Assembly: GCA_905221605.1 (NCBI GenBank)
Contig: CAJNDS010000014.1
Location: 575,920 to 639,919, forward strand
From: Symbiodinium natans
Taxonomy: Eukaryota; Sar; Dinophyceae; Suessiales; Symbiodiniaceae
Length of the DNA stretch: 64,000 bases
Direction of reading: 5' to 3'
Part shown: one piece after another, positions 20,885 to 29,010 of the stretch
Numbering within the stretch: position 1 is the first letter of the stretch
Layout: each line of letters starts with the position of its first letter
Notes under the pieces: generated by a model
Seen by the model: the letters and a program-made list of their open reading frames with translations, nothing else
Told to the model about the DNA's origin: nothing
Database searches by the model: none
Translations under genes and position numbers: made by a program

Positions 20885-23800
20885 CGCGGCACTGAGGACC
20901 ACGAAGGTCCGGGCGACCGATCGGTCGCTCCCGCGCGGTCTGGTCGCGACCCGCAGCGGGGCGCAGTGCACAGGCACGAACGCGGGGAGGGACTACCTAC
21001 CCTAGGTTCTACAACACACTTGAACCGCTGCGGCGGGGGTTTGGGGAGTTTCCTTAAGGTCGGGGCTTTAAGGCTTCTACGGCTTCTGCTTCGACCTTGG
21101 ACCGAACCTCTAGGCCTGCTTCCTACACACTGGCTGCGGGACACACGAACGAAGCTGCACGCGACGAACGACGGAAAATCCTTCTGTCCGCAGACCGGCG
21201 ACCTGGGAAACGGCCCGCCCCAAAAACACCCGCCCTGAACACAGAAACACCCGAACAGCCCCAACATCCTGAGCATCAGAACGCGCGTGGGGTGATTCTG
21301 GTCCGAGCGCGCCGCGTCATGGTTCGCGCGCTTGGAGTTGTGCGCACCGCGAACGCCTAAGGCTTCAAGAGCAGACGACGCGCTCTGCGGAGCCGCGACT
21401 GCCCCCTTGGCGCACGCTTCGCGCACCGCCCCCTCGGCTTGGGCATCAGTGAAAAACTGCCCATCAATGACCCTACCCGTCCTAACAGTAAGATCATCCA
21501 CGTAGGCAATCCACTCCTTAGTATACTTAAGGCGCCTACCTCTGCCGGGGGCATAGGCCCTATCAACCACAAAGTTGAAGTCATCTGGGCCGTTAATCGG
21601 GCCAAAGGTGAGGCCGACAGGGAGATACTTCCCTGATCTTGCCACAATGGCCAACACCTCGCGAGCACGCTTGGTGTTCCTAATCTGATTAAACCCACTA
21701 ACCGCATCCACGAAGGTATACCAAACCGAACCTACTGCGGCGGCGAGCACATCGCTGCCCCGCCGACAATAGTACGTGGAGCGCTTAATTCGGGCATTCA
21801 CGCGGCGGTAGTCAACCACCAAGCGTCGCTTCCTATGCCGCTTGTAGCTGGGCATTTCCTTGGTCGGAAACGGCGCAGATCCCCAAGCCGAGCTGCCGCG
21901 GATCAACTGACCCCGCTTGCATTCTTCTTCAAGCTTGTCGTCGACCCATTGCGCGGACTCGCCCCTCAGACTGTGAGGCTGGGACGAGACCGGCGGCCCG
22001 GTGGGGATGCAGTCATGGGCGAACTTCCTGACCGTGGTCCTGGTGGTGTCCTCCACCCAGAACCCAGCGGCCTTTCGCCGTATGACCTCCCTGACGGCTG
22101 CGATATCAGCATCGGTCAGCCCGGGTCTGGTTGGTCCAGGCTCGATCTTCAAACCCGACCATACGAGGTCTCTATAGGCCTCGGTGCGCCTAGGATCCTC
22201 CGCGACCTTCTCGCCCGCAAGAGCATAGACCTCAAGGTCAGCCCGGACGGAATCCCAGTCCTTGGCGTCCGCCTTGGTCCGCCAAAACGCTTCTTTCTCC
22301 GCGGCATGCTTATCCACCTCCTTATCCAGCTCCGCACGCTCTGCTGGCGTGAGGTCCTCGCCCGACCGCACGTCCGGGAGAGGAACGACTGGAGAGGGCT
22401 GTGGCGCAGCCGCGGCGCTATCTGCACCCGCAGTCGCTGGAAAGCTTTCAACTGCAGCGGTGCACAGCTCTTCTGCGCCCCTCAGACCAAGGTCCTGGAG
22501 CGAGGCGCAGAAAGCCGCTCCTATGAGGTTGTAGTCAGCTTGCGCGCGCTCAACGTGCTTGTGCCGCACTGCGCCCAACGCATCCGGCCTACTACACCTC
22601 AAACCTACCGATTCTAGGCTGAAGTCGGCGAGCCACAGGGCCCCGCTCTCAACGAGGTTGCCGCGGCCACTGGCCCGCGCGAACTGGCACATGTCAGCCC
22701 GCACGAAAGCCCAAGGCCAGCGTGGCTCAGCGAGCGTCCCAAACAAGGCGCCCCACTCCTCTAGCCGCCAAGGTTCCCACTCGCCTTTTTGCGCCTGCAA
22801 ACGCAACGCGACGTGGGCGCCCGCGCGTGTGCGTTCCTGCGCACACCGGACGACTAGCTGGAGGAAAGCCCGGGGCACATTCTTGCCCTCAAGCCCAATT
22901 ACGAGCACCTTCGGCTCTGTGCGCAGAACAGCGCCGCTAATGGCCTCCAAGTGCTCTTCTGCGGCCAGGTCCCAGGTGATCCCGTAGGCCTGCTTGCCTT
23001 GCACAAAAGCGGGAACAACCCTGTACCCGTGCCTCCTCGCCGCGTCGGAAACGACCGCGTCACCCCAAGCAACCTCTAAGACATCAGCAACCCCACCAAG
23101 GAAATACTGCCGGAACCAACTTTCGACAGCACCCGACTCTGGGGAAGCCCTAGGCTGCAACGCGCGGGGTTCCGCGACCAAGAGGTCCGCGAGGGCCTCT
23201 TGGATCGAGAGCACACTCGTGCCGGCACGAGACGCTCGCTCGAGGGTCCTGTCCTGCAACGAATACGCCCCCTTGTCCAACTTTCTGGCCGAGGCTGCAG
23301 CAAGCACGCCGTCGCGGTTTAGGTCGATTTTGGAAATGATTTCCTTCACAGAAACCGCTTCATGGGCCGGACGGGTCCCTTCTGAAAGCGTGAGCGCTCC
23401 GTCCTCGGCGATATATGCAAGCCGCCATTTGACGCGAACCCCGCTGGCGTCGGGGAGATAGCGATGGACGCCGACCTGCGCACGGGCCGCATCCACCTGC
23501 GTGACCCGTCCTAACCTGCACACCTTCGGGCCTCCACCTACGCCCCGATAGGCAATGCGGTCGCCAAGGCGGAGGACGAAGTCCCTCCCGCGCCTGGTCA
23601 GCGTGAACTCCACCTGCTTGGCGTCGCCTTGAACCTGTTGCCCTAAGCTGGGGCGAGACGAGCCGTCCCCGCCGGTTTCATCGTCTTCAAAGACGACCGG
23701 CTCGCGGGATTCCGCGCCATCTGCATCCGCAGGAACAAGAATGCAGTCTTCTGCGTGCGCCTCCATCGGGCCGCGCCGGGCGGAAGAAGTACCCCCCGAC

Positions 23801-26800
23801 TCCATCGACACGGGCTCCAAGGTGAGCCTGTGGCCCTTGACTTCCAACACGCGCCAGGGGCCGGTCAGACCCGGTTTCCAAGGCACACGCCCCGCCCCCT
23901 CTGAGCGGGCCCTCGGAGCGTTCCAGACCACTCGGTCGCCTGGTTTAAGGTCCACAGTGCGCCTATGGCGATTTGCAAGTTTCGCCCGCGCTTCTGAAGA
24001 CCGCGTCCAGTGCTCTCGGACCGCAGCAGCTAGCTCCGAGAACTGTTTGAACTGGCTCCGAGCCCAATCAGAGATGGGTTCAAACTGCAAGGCGTCTCGC
24101 AGGACGTCCTTTTCAAGTGGTAGAGCGAGCGACCAGCTCCGCTCTAGGTCCCTCGGGGTATACCCGTGGGGTCCCGGAGTGTTGTCTATGACGTACTCCG
24201 CCACCACGAGCCAATCCGCCCAAGCTTCGGAAAGGGAGGCGCCGACTTGCCTGACGACCGCCCCCAGCACCTTTTGAACTTCTTGGTGGACTCGCTCGTT
24301 TGCGCCCAACTCACAAGGCCGCAAGGGCGCGCTGAACCGCCACTCGGTCCCAAGCATAGCGCTGAGTTCTGCCATGAGCGCATTCTTGAACTCTGGCCCT
24401 CTATCCGACCTGATGAGGCTCGGGATCGTCCTGCTGCGAAGCACACAGCGTACGAACGCCCTCCTGACTTCAGCATGAGTCAGAGACCTCATCGGCTCGA
24501 GGAGGACAGCATGACTGAGGCAATCGAAGTACGTAAGCGAGTACCTATGCCCTTCCCTGTCCTCTCGGTTCGGGCCTTCACAGTCCACGCTGACTTCCTG
24601 CCAGCATGTCTCGGCGCCACATTTGACCGCACGAGCCTCGACCTTCGTCGGCCGAGAGCGGCCCTTAATGCAAGCGAGACATTTGGCGACCCAGGTCCGC
24701 ACATCTTTTTCTAAGTCGGGCCACCAGACTGCCCTCTCTAGCAGCTTGATGGTAACCTCAGCAGACCTATGGGCCCCAAGGACTCCACAGTGGACTGAAT
24801 TGTAGCAGGCGCGGCGCCAGGTCACCCCATTCGCGCCCGCAGCCCCGTTGGGAACCACTGGGACGACGACGGTTTGACCCGTCCTGAGGGTCACCTCGCG
24901 CTCCAGCAACCCGTCTCCGGATATCACCATCGGCGGCTCCGGCTTGCGAATCGAGCCCGCCAATGAGGGATCGCGCCGCTGGCCCTCGTACCACGCCGTA
25001 CGAAGGGATCCCGTGACTCGGAACTCCGAAATGTTCGCCGCGTCCCTTGCTTCGACCGCAAGCTGCTCACGACGATTTTCGTCCTCCTCCGCGATCAGGC
25101 TCAAAGACTGAACACCGCCCTTAAACTCGACCTTGACCTTGGTTGAGGAATGGTCCCAAATGCACAGGATGGGGCTATGGCTGACGAGCTCTAGAACCAC
25201 TGCAGGGCCCTTGTGCTCCTCACCCATAAACGCCAAAACTCTATCCTTCGGCTTGCACTCATTGGCATTCTTCCCGCGACTGATAGCGCCCGCGGTCCAA
25301 TGCCCTTCTACGCCCTCATTGGACGCAGAGAATTGAGCAAGGACCCTTGACGCCAGCCGGGTAGAACTGCGGGGATCCGAGGCTTCTCCGGTTGCCCGCC
25401 AGCCAATGACCTGAGTAACCCTACCCACAAGGGCTATCAGCTTGCCGAAGGAGGGGTCTAAGGCAACCTCCTTGCCCTTAGACCTCCAGAGCACTTCGCA
25501 CTGCTCATTCACGACGTGTCTGTGGCCGTGCCAGTTCACCACTGCCGACCAATGCACGACGATGTCGCCCTGAACCGCATCCAGGGGCGAGCAGTTGTGC
25601 CCTGCCACCACAGCACCATCTTCTCTAACCACCCATGTGGTCCAGTAAGGCTTCACATCGCCCCACTTGGAAAGATCCTTGTGCTGGGAGCCGAGGCTGA
25701 GCTTCGTGGAATGGCCCTTCTTCCATATCTTCCCACTCAGCATGCCATATGCTGTGGGAACGGGAGCATCCTTGGGCGTAGTCCTGAACCCTACCGCCCA
25801 TTGCTGGATGGTTGAGGACCCAACCCTAAACAAACCTCCTGTCCTATCCAAGGTCGCAAGGACGGAGTTGACCTCTAGGCCCACCTCATGGGCCTCAAGG
25901 TCGCCCTCAAGCGGAGGTTCGAGCTCCTCCCGCTCGGCTATCTCCACCGAGGTATCGACTGCCTCTTTCTCGATGCAGGCGGGGCAGCGAGAAAACAGGT
26001 AGGTCCGCTTGCCGCAGATGCATAGACCCTCATGGTCCCAGAGGGGTCGCGACGGTTCGTCCAGCATCCCTCTAATGCTGGCATCATCGATGGAACGAAC
26101 CGCGTCCAGCCTCAAGGACCGCAGAACCTCCGCCCCCAATGCCTGCTTCCCTACGATCCCAAAACCTCGCAGGGGAGGCTCCGGAAAATCCTTCTTGAGT
26201 TCCGGACAAGCCTCGGCCACTTCCAAGTGGCCTTGCTGCGTGCGCCAAAGGCGTGGCCGCACCGCCCAGATAGCCTTGATGCCTGCCCAAGCCTCTCCTA
26301 CAGCCCTAGCTTCTTTGCGCTGCAGGTTCCTTGCTTGGAGCGTGAGCTCAACAACCAAAGGCCACCTAAGGACGGCTGTGACCAGCCCGCCTTGCCCAAG
26401 TCCTATGAGGAACTGCGGACGAAACCCCGAAGCTTCCCTAAGAACCTTGGCACACGAAGTGAGCAAGTCGACCCTGATCCGCTTGATCTTCTTGGTCCCT
26501 GCGAGCCTGCCGGCCCTGCAATCAAAATGCGAGGCAAGCCCGTCGGTATCCTCAAACGGACCCCAACAACCCCTGACAGCCACAGAAACTCCAGGGAGGC
26601 TCGCTTGGAAGACGCGCCTGATCTCAGTCAGCTCTGCGTCCTGCTCTTTCCAACGCGCATAGTCAAAGACAACCATGACGCGCACCGGAAGGGCCGCGAC
26701 GACGCACATCGGCACAGCCGCGGCCTGGACACGGCCCGCAGGCTCTGGGACGGCGTCGTTCCCGACCGCCCAGGGCACTGGTCCGTCACCCTCAGTACCC

Positions 26801-29010
26801 TCTCCGAGGTACTGGTCCAGGTCGAATCCTCGGAGTTGGCCCGAAAGGCCCTCGAGGTCTTTCGTCCTCGCCGCAAGGAGCGCATCCCGATCCTTGGGGT
26901 TGCGGCTAAAACTGTCACCCAGCGTCGCTGAGCGACCGCTAAGGCTCCTTATTTCAGACCCATCCATAAGGATTTCTGCAACCCACCGGACGAGCTTCGG
27001 ATCCATTCCGATGTCCGATGTTTGCGCTCGGGTAAGGTTGGCATGATCTGTCCAACACAGAGTCCGAATAGAGCCAAACATGCGGCGTGTCGCCCGCTTT
27101 ACCTCGAGCTGGGCGAACGCCTCCTGTATCAAGGGCGGCCAGTTCTGCTGCGCGGGGGTCAAGCTCTTCGAGTGCGTCATAAGCACCTTGAGCTGACTCA
27201 AGTCACGCGTCATCTGCACGACGCTGCCCCCTACCGCGATGCCCGACGCATCCGCGATCTGCTCAAGGGGACATGACCCATCCGCAGCAGAGGCCTCGTC
27301 GAAGGTAGCCAAATTGATGCGATTCTGCATCATGCGCTTAATCGCTTTAAAGGCTTTGCAACCCTCGGTGGCGGCTGAGCCCAGCCCGCCTTCAGGAAAG
27401 ACGGCGCCTGGCTTCTGCCACTGCCCTAAAATCTTGGCTGCGTGCCCATACTCAACAGGCAGGTAGCCGCGCAACCAGTTTGCGCAACCCAAAAATTGCT
27501 GAATGTGAAGCTTCTCCCAGAGCGGGGGAAAGTCAATCACCGCCTGACAACGCTCTTCGTCAGGCGAACTCCCGTCCCGCCCAATGTTGTGTCCCAGGAG
27601 CTTGCCTTTGGAGACACAAACTTCGGCCTTGCTGATTCCAAAGGAGAAGCCAAACAAGATTGACTTATCTAGGAAACCCTCTAAGGAAACGAGGTGGTCG
27701 AGGAGGTGCGGGCACGCTTTAGGATGCCGGGCGCGCATATCTGCCGCGAGCTTCTCATAATAGTAGTCCGTTGGAGGTTCTTCGATCATCTTCTCGATGT
27801 CCCAGCTCTCCACGATATGATAGCTCGGGCAGCGCGCCGTATCGACCGCGTCTGCTGGGCGCACAGCATCACTTGCGCCTCTTCCAGCCGTGGCCGATCC
27901 CGCACGCCAGCCAGCCCAGCGTGGCCCCTTGCGCGTCCTGAAGACCGCGAGGCGTTCGGTGACGGGAACTTCATCGCTACACGCAACGCTTTCCGCCACA
28001 CGCAAATCCCTCGTGTCCCAGAGACGCCACGCCTCACCTACGCGCTGAAGCAAGCACGTTTCGTAAGGCGCCTTCTCGACCGCCAGGGTCCCAAGGTCTT
28101 GCTGCGCAGGGCGCCTACCCCACACAGACGCGTAACCACCTGGCGCCTCCCACCAGCTGTCGACGCTTGGAAGGTGGTCCAAGCAAGAAAGCACTCCAGG
28201 CTCCTCAACAGGGCGCCCAACTGGGCCGCTCCCGCCCCACACCGAAGCGAGAACAGTCACCGCAGCAAGGACCGATAGCACACCGATCCTGGCGCCGGTA
28301 CGCAGCCGCCCAAAGGACCGCGCACACGAGGAACAACCTTGGAAGCTTCTTGCCGCGGCCCTGGACGCGGACCCGCAAGCAAAGCACGGGTCGTGGTCAA
28401 CCGATGCAACGGCGACCCCACAATCCGCACATGCCTGCGGAGACGGCTCCGACTCGAACACCGTCTCAACCGCGCCACAACCACAGGCCGCAGTGCTAAC
28501 GAGGCCGGAACGCACTTCCGCAACAACCTCGCCCGGCTGGAGAGAGTGATCGCACTCTTGGGCTGCGAGCAACACAAACCCCTTTCCCTCTCCTGTGGGC
28601 CAAAGGCCTGGTACGGCCTCGACCCCGCACTCCACCGGAAGCACTACCTCGGACAGGGATCCCTCTGCGGAGACTCCTTGCTCTCGCACGACAGGCACCA
28701 GCACCCCGTCGCCTGGCGAGAGCTCGAGAGGCTCTTCCCCGTCGTAGCGGAGGAGTTCCCGGCTTCCGCCCCCAGGCTCGGTGCATGACGCGTCGTCCAG
28801 GCTCGACAACCGCGCTTCGAAGGCGTAGGCCCTGTCCTTCCGGGTCTTGCTGTGATCCTCGCACCTGGGCATTCTGATTCCCAGCGTGTCGAGGACGTGA
28901 AAGTCGGGACCCGGCCTGAAGCCCAGGCCCATCCTTCCGGCGCAGTCCAATGCTCTGCCGCCGAGGATCAGTCCGTGCCAATCGGACGTCCCCTGGCTGC
29001 GATTTTGCAT
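20806..29010 (-). CDS. pol: Pol: protease end, RT thumb, RNase H, integrase, MTase-like domain, RT palm
   Basis: 2,734 codons, uninterrupted, in the -1 frame of gag. Residues 10-50 continue the aspartic protease (GLILGGRALD). Residues 174-232 are a Cys-x2-Cys-rich ribbon and 242-259 a membrane-like segment. Residues 436-520 are the RT thumb (LLGHNIGRDGSSPD, QQFLGCANWLRGYLP). Residues 580-705 are RNase H (ADASG, HSKSLTPAQQNW, TDHANLTRA, FSRNP). Residues 1,407-1,447 give the integrase HHCC motif, and D1476, D1536, E1572 the DDE set. Residues 1,960-2,175 resemble a decayed methyltransferase. Residues 2,325-2,545 are the RT fingers/palm (RRLVVDYRRVN, FVDAVSGFNQI, YVDD). The two RT halves are complementary, not duplicated. 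Residues after 2,550 look like spacer text over the start of the third ORF. The ATG at 29,010 would omit part of the protease, so frameshifting is the likelier route. Confidence 0.9.
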   Translation of the reverse strand: MQNRSQGTSDWHGLILGGRALDCAGRMGLGFRPGPDFHVLDTLGIRMPRCEDHSKTRKDRAYAFEARLSSLDDASCTEPGGGSRELLRYDGEEPLELSPGDGVLVPVVREQGVSAEGSLSEVVLPVECGVEAVPGLWPTGEGKGFVLLAAQECDHSLQPGEVVAEVRSGLVSTAACGCGAVETVFESEPSPQACADCGVAVASVDHDPCFACGSASRAAARSFQGCSSCARSFGRLRTGARIGVLSVLAAVTVLASVWGGSGPVGRPVEEPGVLSCLDHLPSVDSWWEAPGGYASVWGRRPAQQDLGTLAVEKAPYETCLLQRVGEAWRLWDTRDLRVAESVACSDEVPVTERLAVFRTRKGPRWAGWRAGSATAGRGASDAVRPADAVDTARCPSYHIVESWDIEKMIEEPPTDYYYEKLAADMRARHPKACPHLLDHLVSLEGFLDKSILFGFSFGISKAEVCVSKGKLLGHNIGRDGSSPDEERCQAVIDFPPLWEKLHIQQFLGCANWLRGYLPVEYGHAAKILGQWQKPGAVFPEGGLGSAATEGCKAFKAIKRMMQNRINLATFDEASAADGSCPLEQIADASGIAVGGSVVQMTRDLSQLKVLMTHSKSLTPAQQNWPPLIQEAFAQLEVKRATRRMFGSIRTLCWTDHANLTRAQTSDIGMDPKLVRWVAEILMDGSEIRSLSGRSATLGDSFSRNPKDRDALLAARTKDLEGLSGQLRGFDLDQYLGEGTEGDGPVPWAVGNDAVPEPAGRVQAAAVPMCVVAALPVRVMVVFDYARWKEQDAELTEIRRVFQASLPGVSVAVRGCWGPFEDTDGLASHFDCRAGRLAGTKKIKRIRVDLLTSCAKVLREASGFRPQFLIGLGQGGLVTAVLRWPLVVELTLQARNLQRKEARAVGEAWAGIKAIWAVRPRLWRTQQGHLEVAEACPELKKDFPEPPLRGFGIVGKQALGAEVLRSLRLDAVRSIDDASIRGMLDEPSRPLWDHEGLCICGKRTYLFSRCPACIEKEAVDTSVEIAEREELEPPLEGDLEAHEVGLEVNSVLATLDRTGGLFRVGSSTIQQWAVGFRTTPKDAPVPTAYGMLSGKIWKKGHSTKLSLGSQHKDLSKWGDVKPYWTTWVVREDGAVVAGHNCSPLDAVQGDIVVHWSAVVNWHGHRHVVNEQCEVLWRSKGKEVALDPSFGKLIALVGRVTQVIGWRATGEASDPRSSTRLASRVLAQFSASNEGVEGHWTAGAISRGKNANECKPKDRVLAFMGEEHKGPAVVLELVSHSPILCIWDHSSTKVKVEFKGGVQSLSLIAEEDENRREQLAVEARDAANISEFRVTGSLRTAWYEGQRRDPSLAGSIRKPEPPMVISGDGLLEREVTLRTGQTVVVPVVPNGAAGANGVTWRRACYNSVHCGVLGAHRSAEVTIKLLERAVWWPDLEKDVRTWVAKCLACIKGRSRPTKVEARAVKCGAETCWQEVSVDCEGPNREDREGHRYSLTYFDCLSHAVLLEPMRSLTHAEVRRAFVRCVLRSRTIPSLIRSDRGPEFKNALMAELSAMLGTEWRFSAPLRPCELGANERVHQEVQKVLGAVVRQVGASLSEAWADWLVVAEYVIDNTPGPHGYTPRDLERSWSLALPLEKDVLRDALQFEPISDWARSQFKQFSELAAAVREHWTRSSEARAKLANRHRRTVDLKPGDRVVWNAPRARSEGAGRVPWKPGLTGPWRVLEVKGHRLTLEPVSMESGGTSSARRGPMEAHAEDCILVPADADGAESREPVVFEDDETGGDGSSRPSLGQQVQGDAKQVEFTLTRRGRDFVLRLGDRIAYRGVGGGPKVCRLGRVTQVDAARAQVGVHRYLPDASGVRVKWRLAYIAEDGALTLSEGTRPAHEAVSVKEIISKIDLNRDGVLAAASARKLDKGAYSLQDRTLERASRAGTSVLSIQEALADLLVAEPRALQPRASPESGAVESWFRQYFLGGVADVLEVAWGDAVVSDAARRHGYRVVPAFVQGKQAYGITWDLAAEEHLEAISGAVLRTEPKVLVIGLEGKNVPRAFLQLVVRCAQERTRAGAHVALRLQAQKGEWEPWRLEEWGALFGTLAEPRWPWAFVRADMCQFARASGRGNLVESGALWLADFSLESVGLRCSRPDALGAVRHKHVERAQADYNLIGAAFCASLQDLGLRGAEELCTAAVESFPATAGADSAAAAPQPSPVVPLPDVRSGEDLTPAERAELDKEVDKHAAEKEAFWRTKADAKDWDSVRADLEVYALAGEKVAEDPRRTEAYRDLVWSGLKIEPGPTRPGLTDADIAAVREVIRRKAAGFWVEDTTRTTVRKFAHDCIPTGPPVSSQPHSLRGESAQWVDDKLEEECKRGQLIRGSSAWGSAPFPTKEMPSYKRHRKRRLVVDYRRVNARIKRSTYYCRRGSDVLAAAVGSVWYTFVDAVSGFNQIRNTKRAREVLAIVARSGKYLPVGLTFGPINGPDDFNFVVDRAYAPGRGRRLKYTKEWIAYVDDLTVRTGRVIDGQFFTDAQAEGAVREACAKGAVAAPQSASSALEALGVRGAHNSKRANHDAARSDQNHPTRVLMLRMLGLFGCFCVQGGCFWGGPFPRSPVCGQKDFPSFVACSFVRVSRSQCVGSRPRGSVQGRSRSRRSLKAPTLRKLPKPPPQRFKCVVEPRVGSPSPRSCLCTAPRCGSRPDRAGATDRSPGPSWSSVPRWVEEGLRAGAKARAQALRAERARPR
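21361..22038 (-). other. RT fingers and palm at the C terminus of pol
   Basis: Motifs in order: PHSLRGESAQWVDDKL (primer-grip side), RRLVVDYRRVN, FVDAVSGFNQI (first catalytic Asp), LTFGPINGPDDF and AYVDD (last two Asp, 21,492-21,503). The domain stops about 45 residues after YVDD, before any thumb. Confidence 0.9.
22486..23133 (-). other. Decayed methyltransferase-like domain in pol
   Basis: VLEVAWGDAVVSDAARRHGY, GITWDLAAEE, VLVIGLEG and RADMCQF follow the order of a C5-methylase-like domain that I associate with dinoflagellate retroelement polyproteins. The Pro-Cys catalytic step expected after VLVIGL is absent, so it is probably not an active methylase. Confidence 0.45.
23808..24830 (-). 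other. Integrase domain
   Basis: HHCC zinc site (H1407, H1414, C1444, C1447), then catalytic D1476 (VSVDCEG), D1536 (RSDRGPEF) and E1572 (NERVHQEV), giving D-x59-D-x35-E, and a C-terminal LKPGDRVVW..GPWRV segment. All expected catalytic residues are present. Confidence 0.92.
26896..27705 (-). other. RT thumb/connection and RNase H, detached from the palm
   Basis: The block starts exactly where sequence after the YVDD palm would normally continue (H-L..FGFSF..LLGH) and runs through RNase H with the DAS, TDH and GD..SR motifs. No fingers or palm motif lies before it in this ORF: the preceding 380 residues contain a zinc-ribbon and a membrane-like segment. Confidence 0.85.
28968..29010 (-). promoter_or_regulatory. 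gag-pol overlap requiring a -1 frame change
   Basis: Protease sequence leaves the gag frame around RCKI and resumes in pol at SDWHGLILGG. In the pol frame the last upstream stop is the TGA inside ACTGAAATT (29,021-29,023), so the shift must occur between it and the gag stop. No canonical X-XXY-YYZ heptamer is in register; the candidates GAAATTTTC and TGCAAAATC are imperfect. Confidence 0.6.

Noticed and set aside
21000-21360. Additional pol domain at the C terminus
   Set aside because: Composition shifts to Arg/Ser/Pro text with no conserved pattern; probably spacer before the third ORF.
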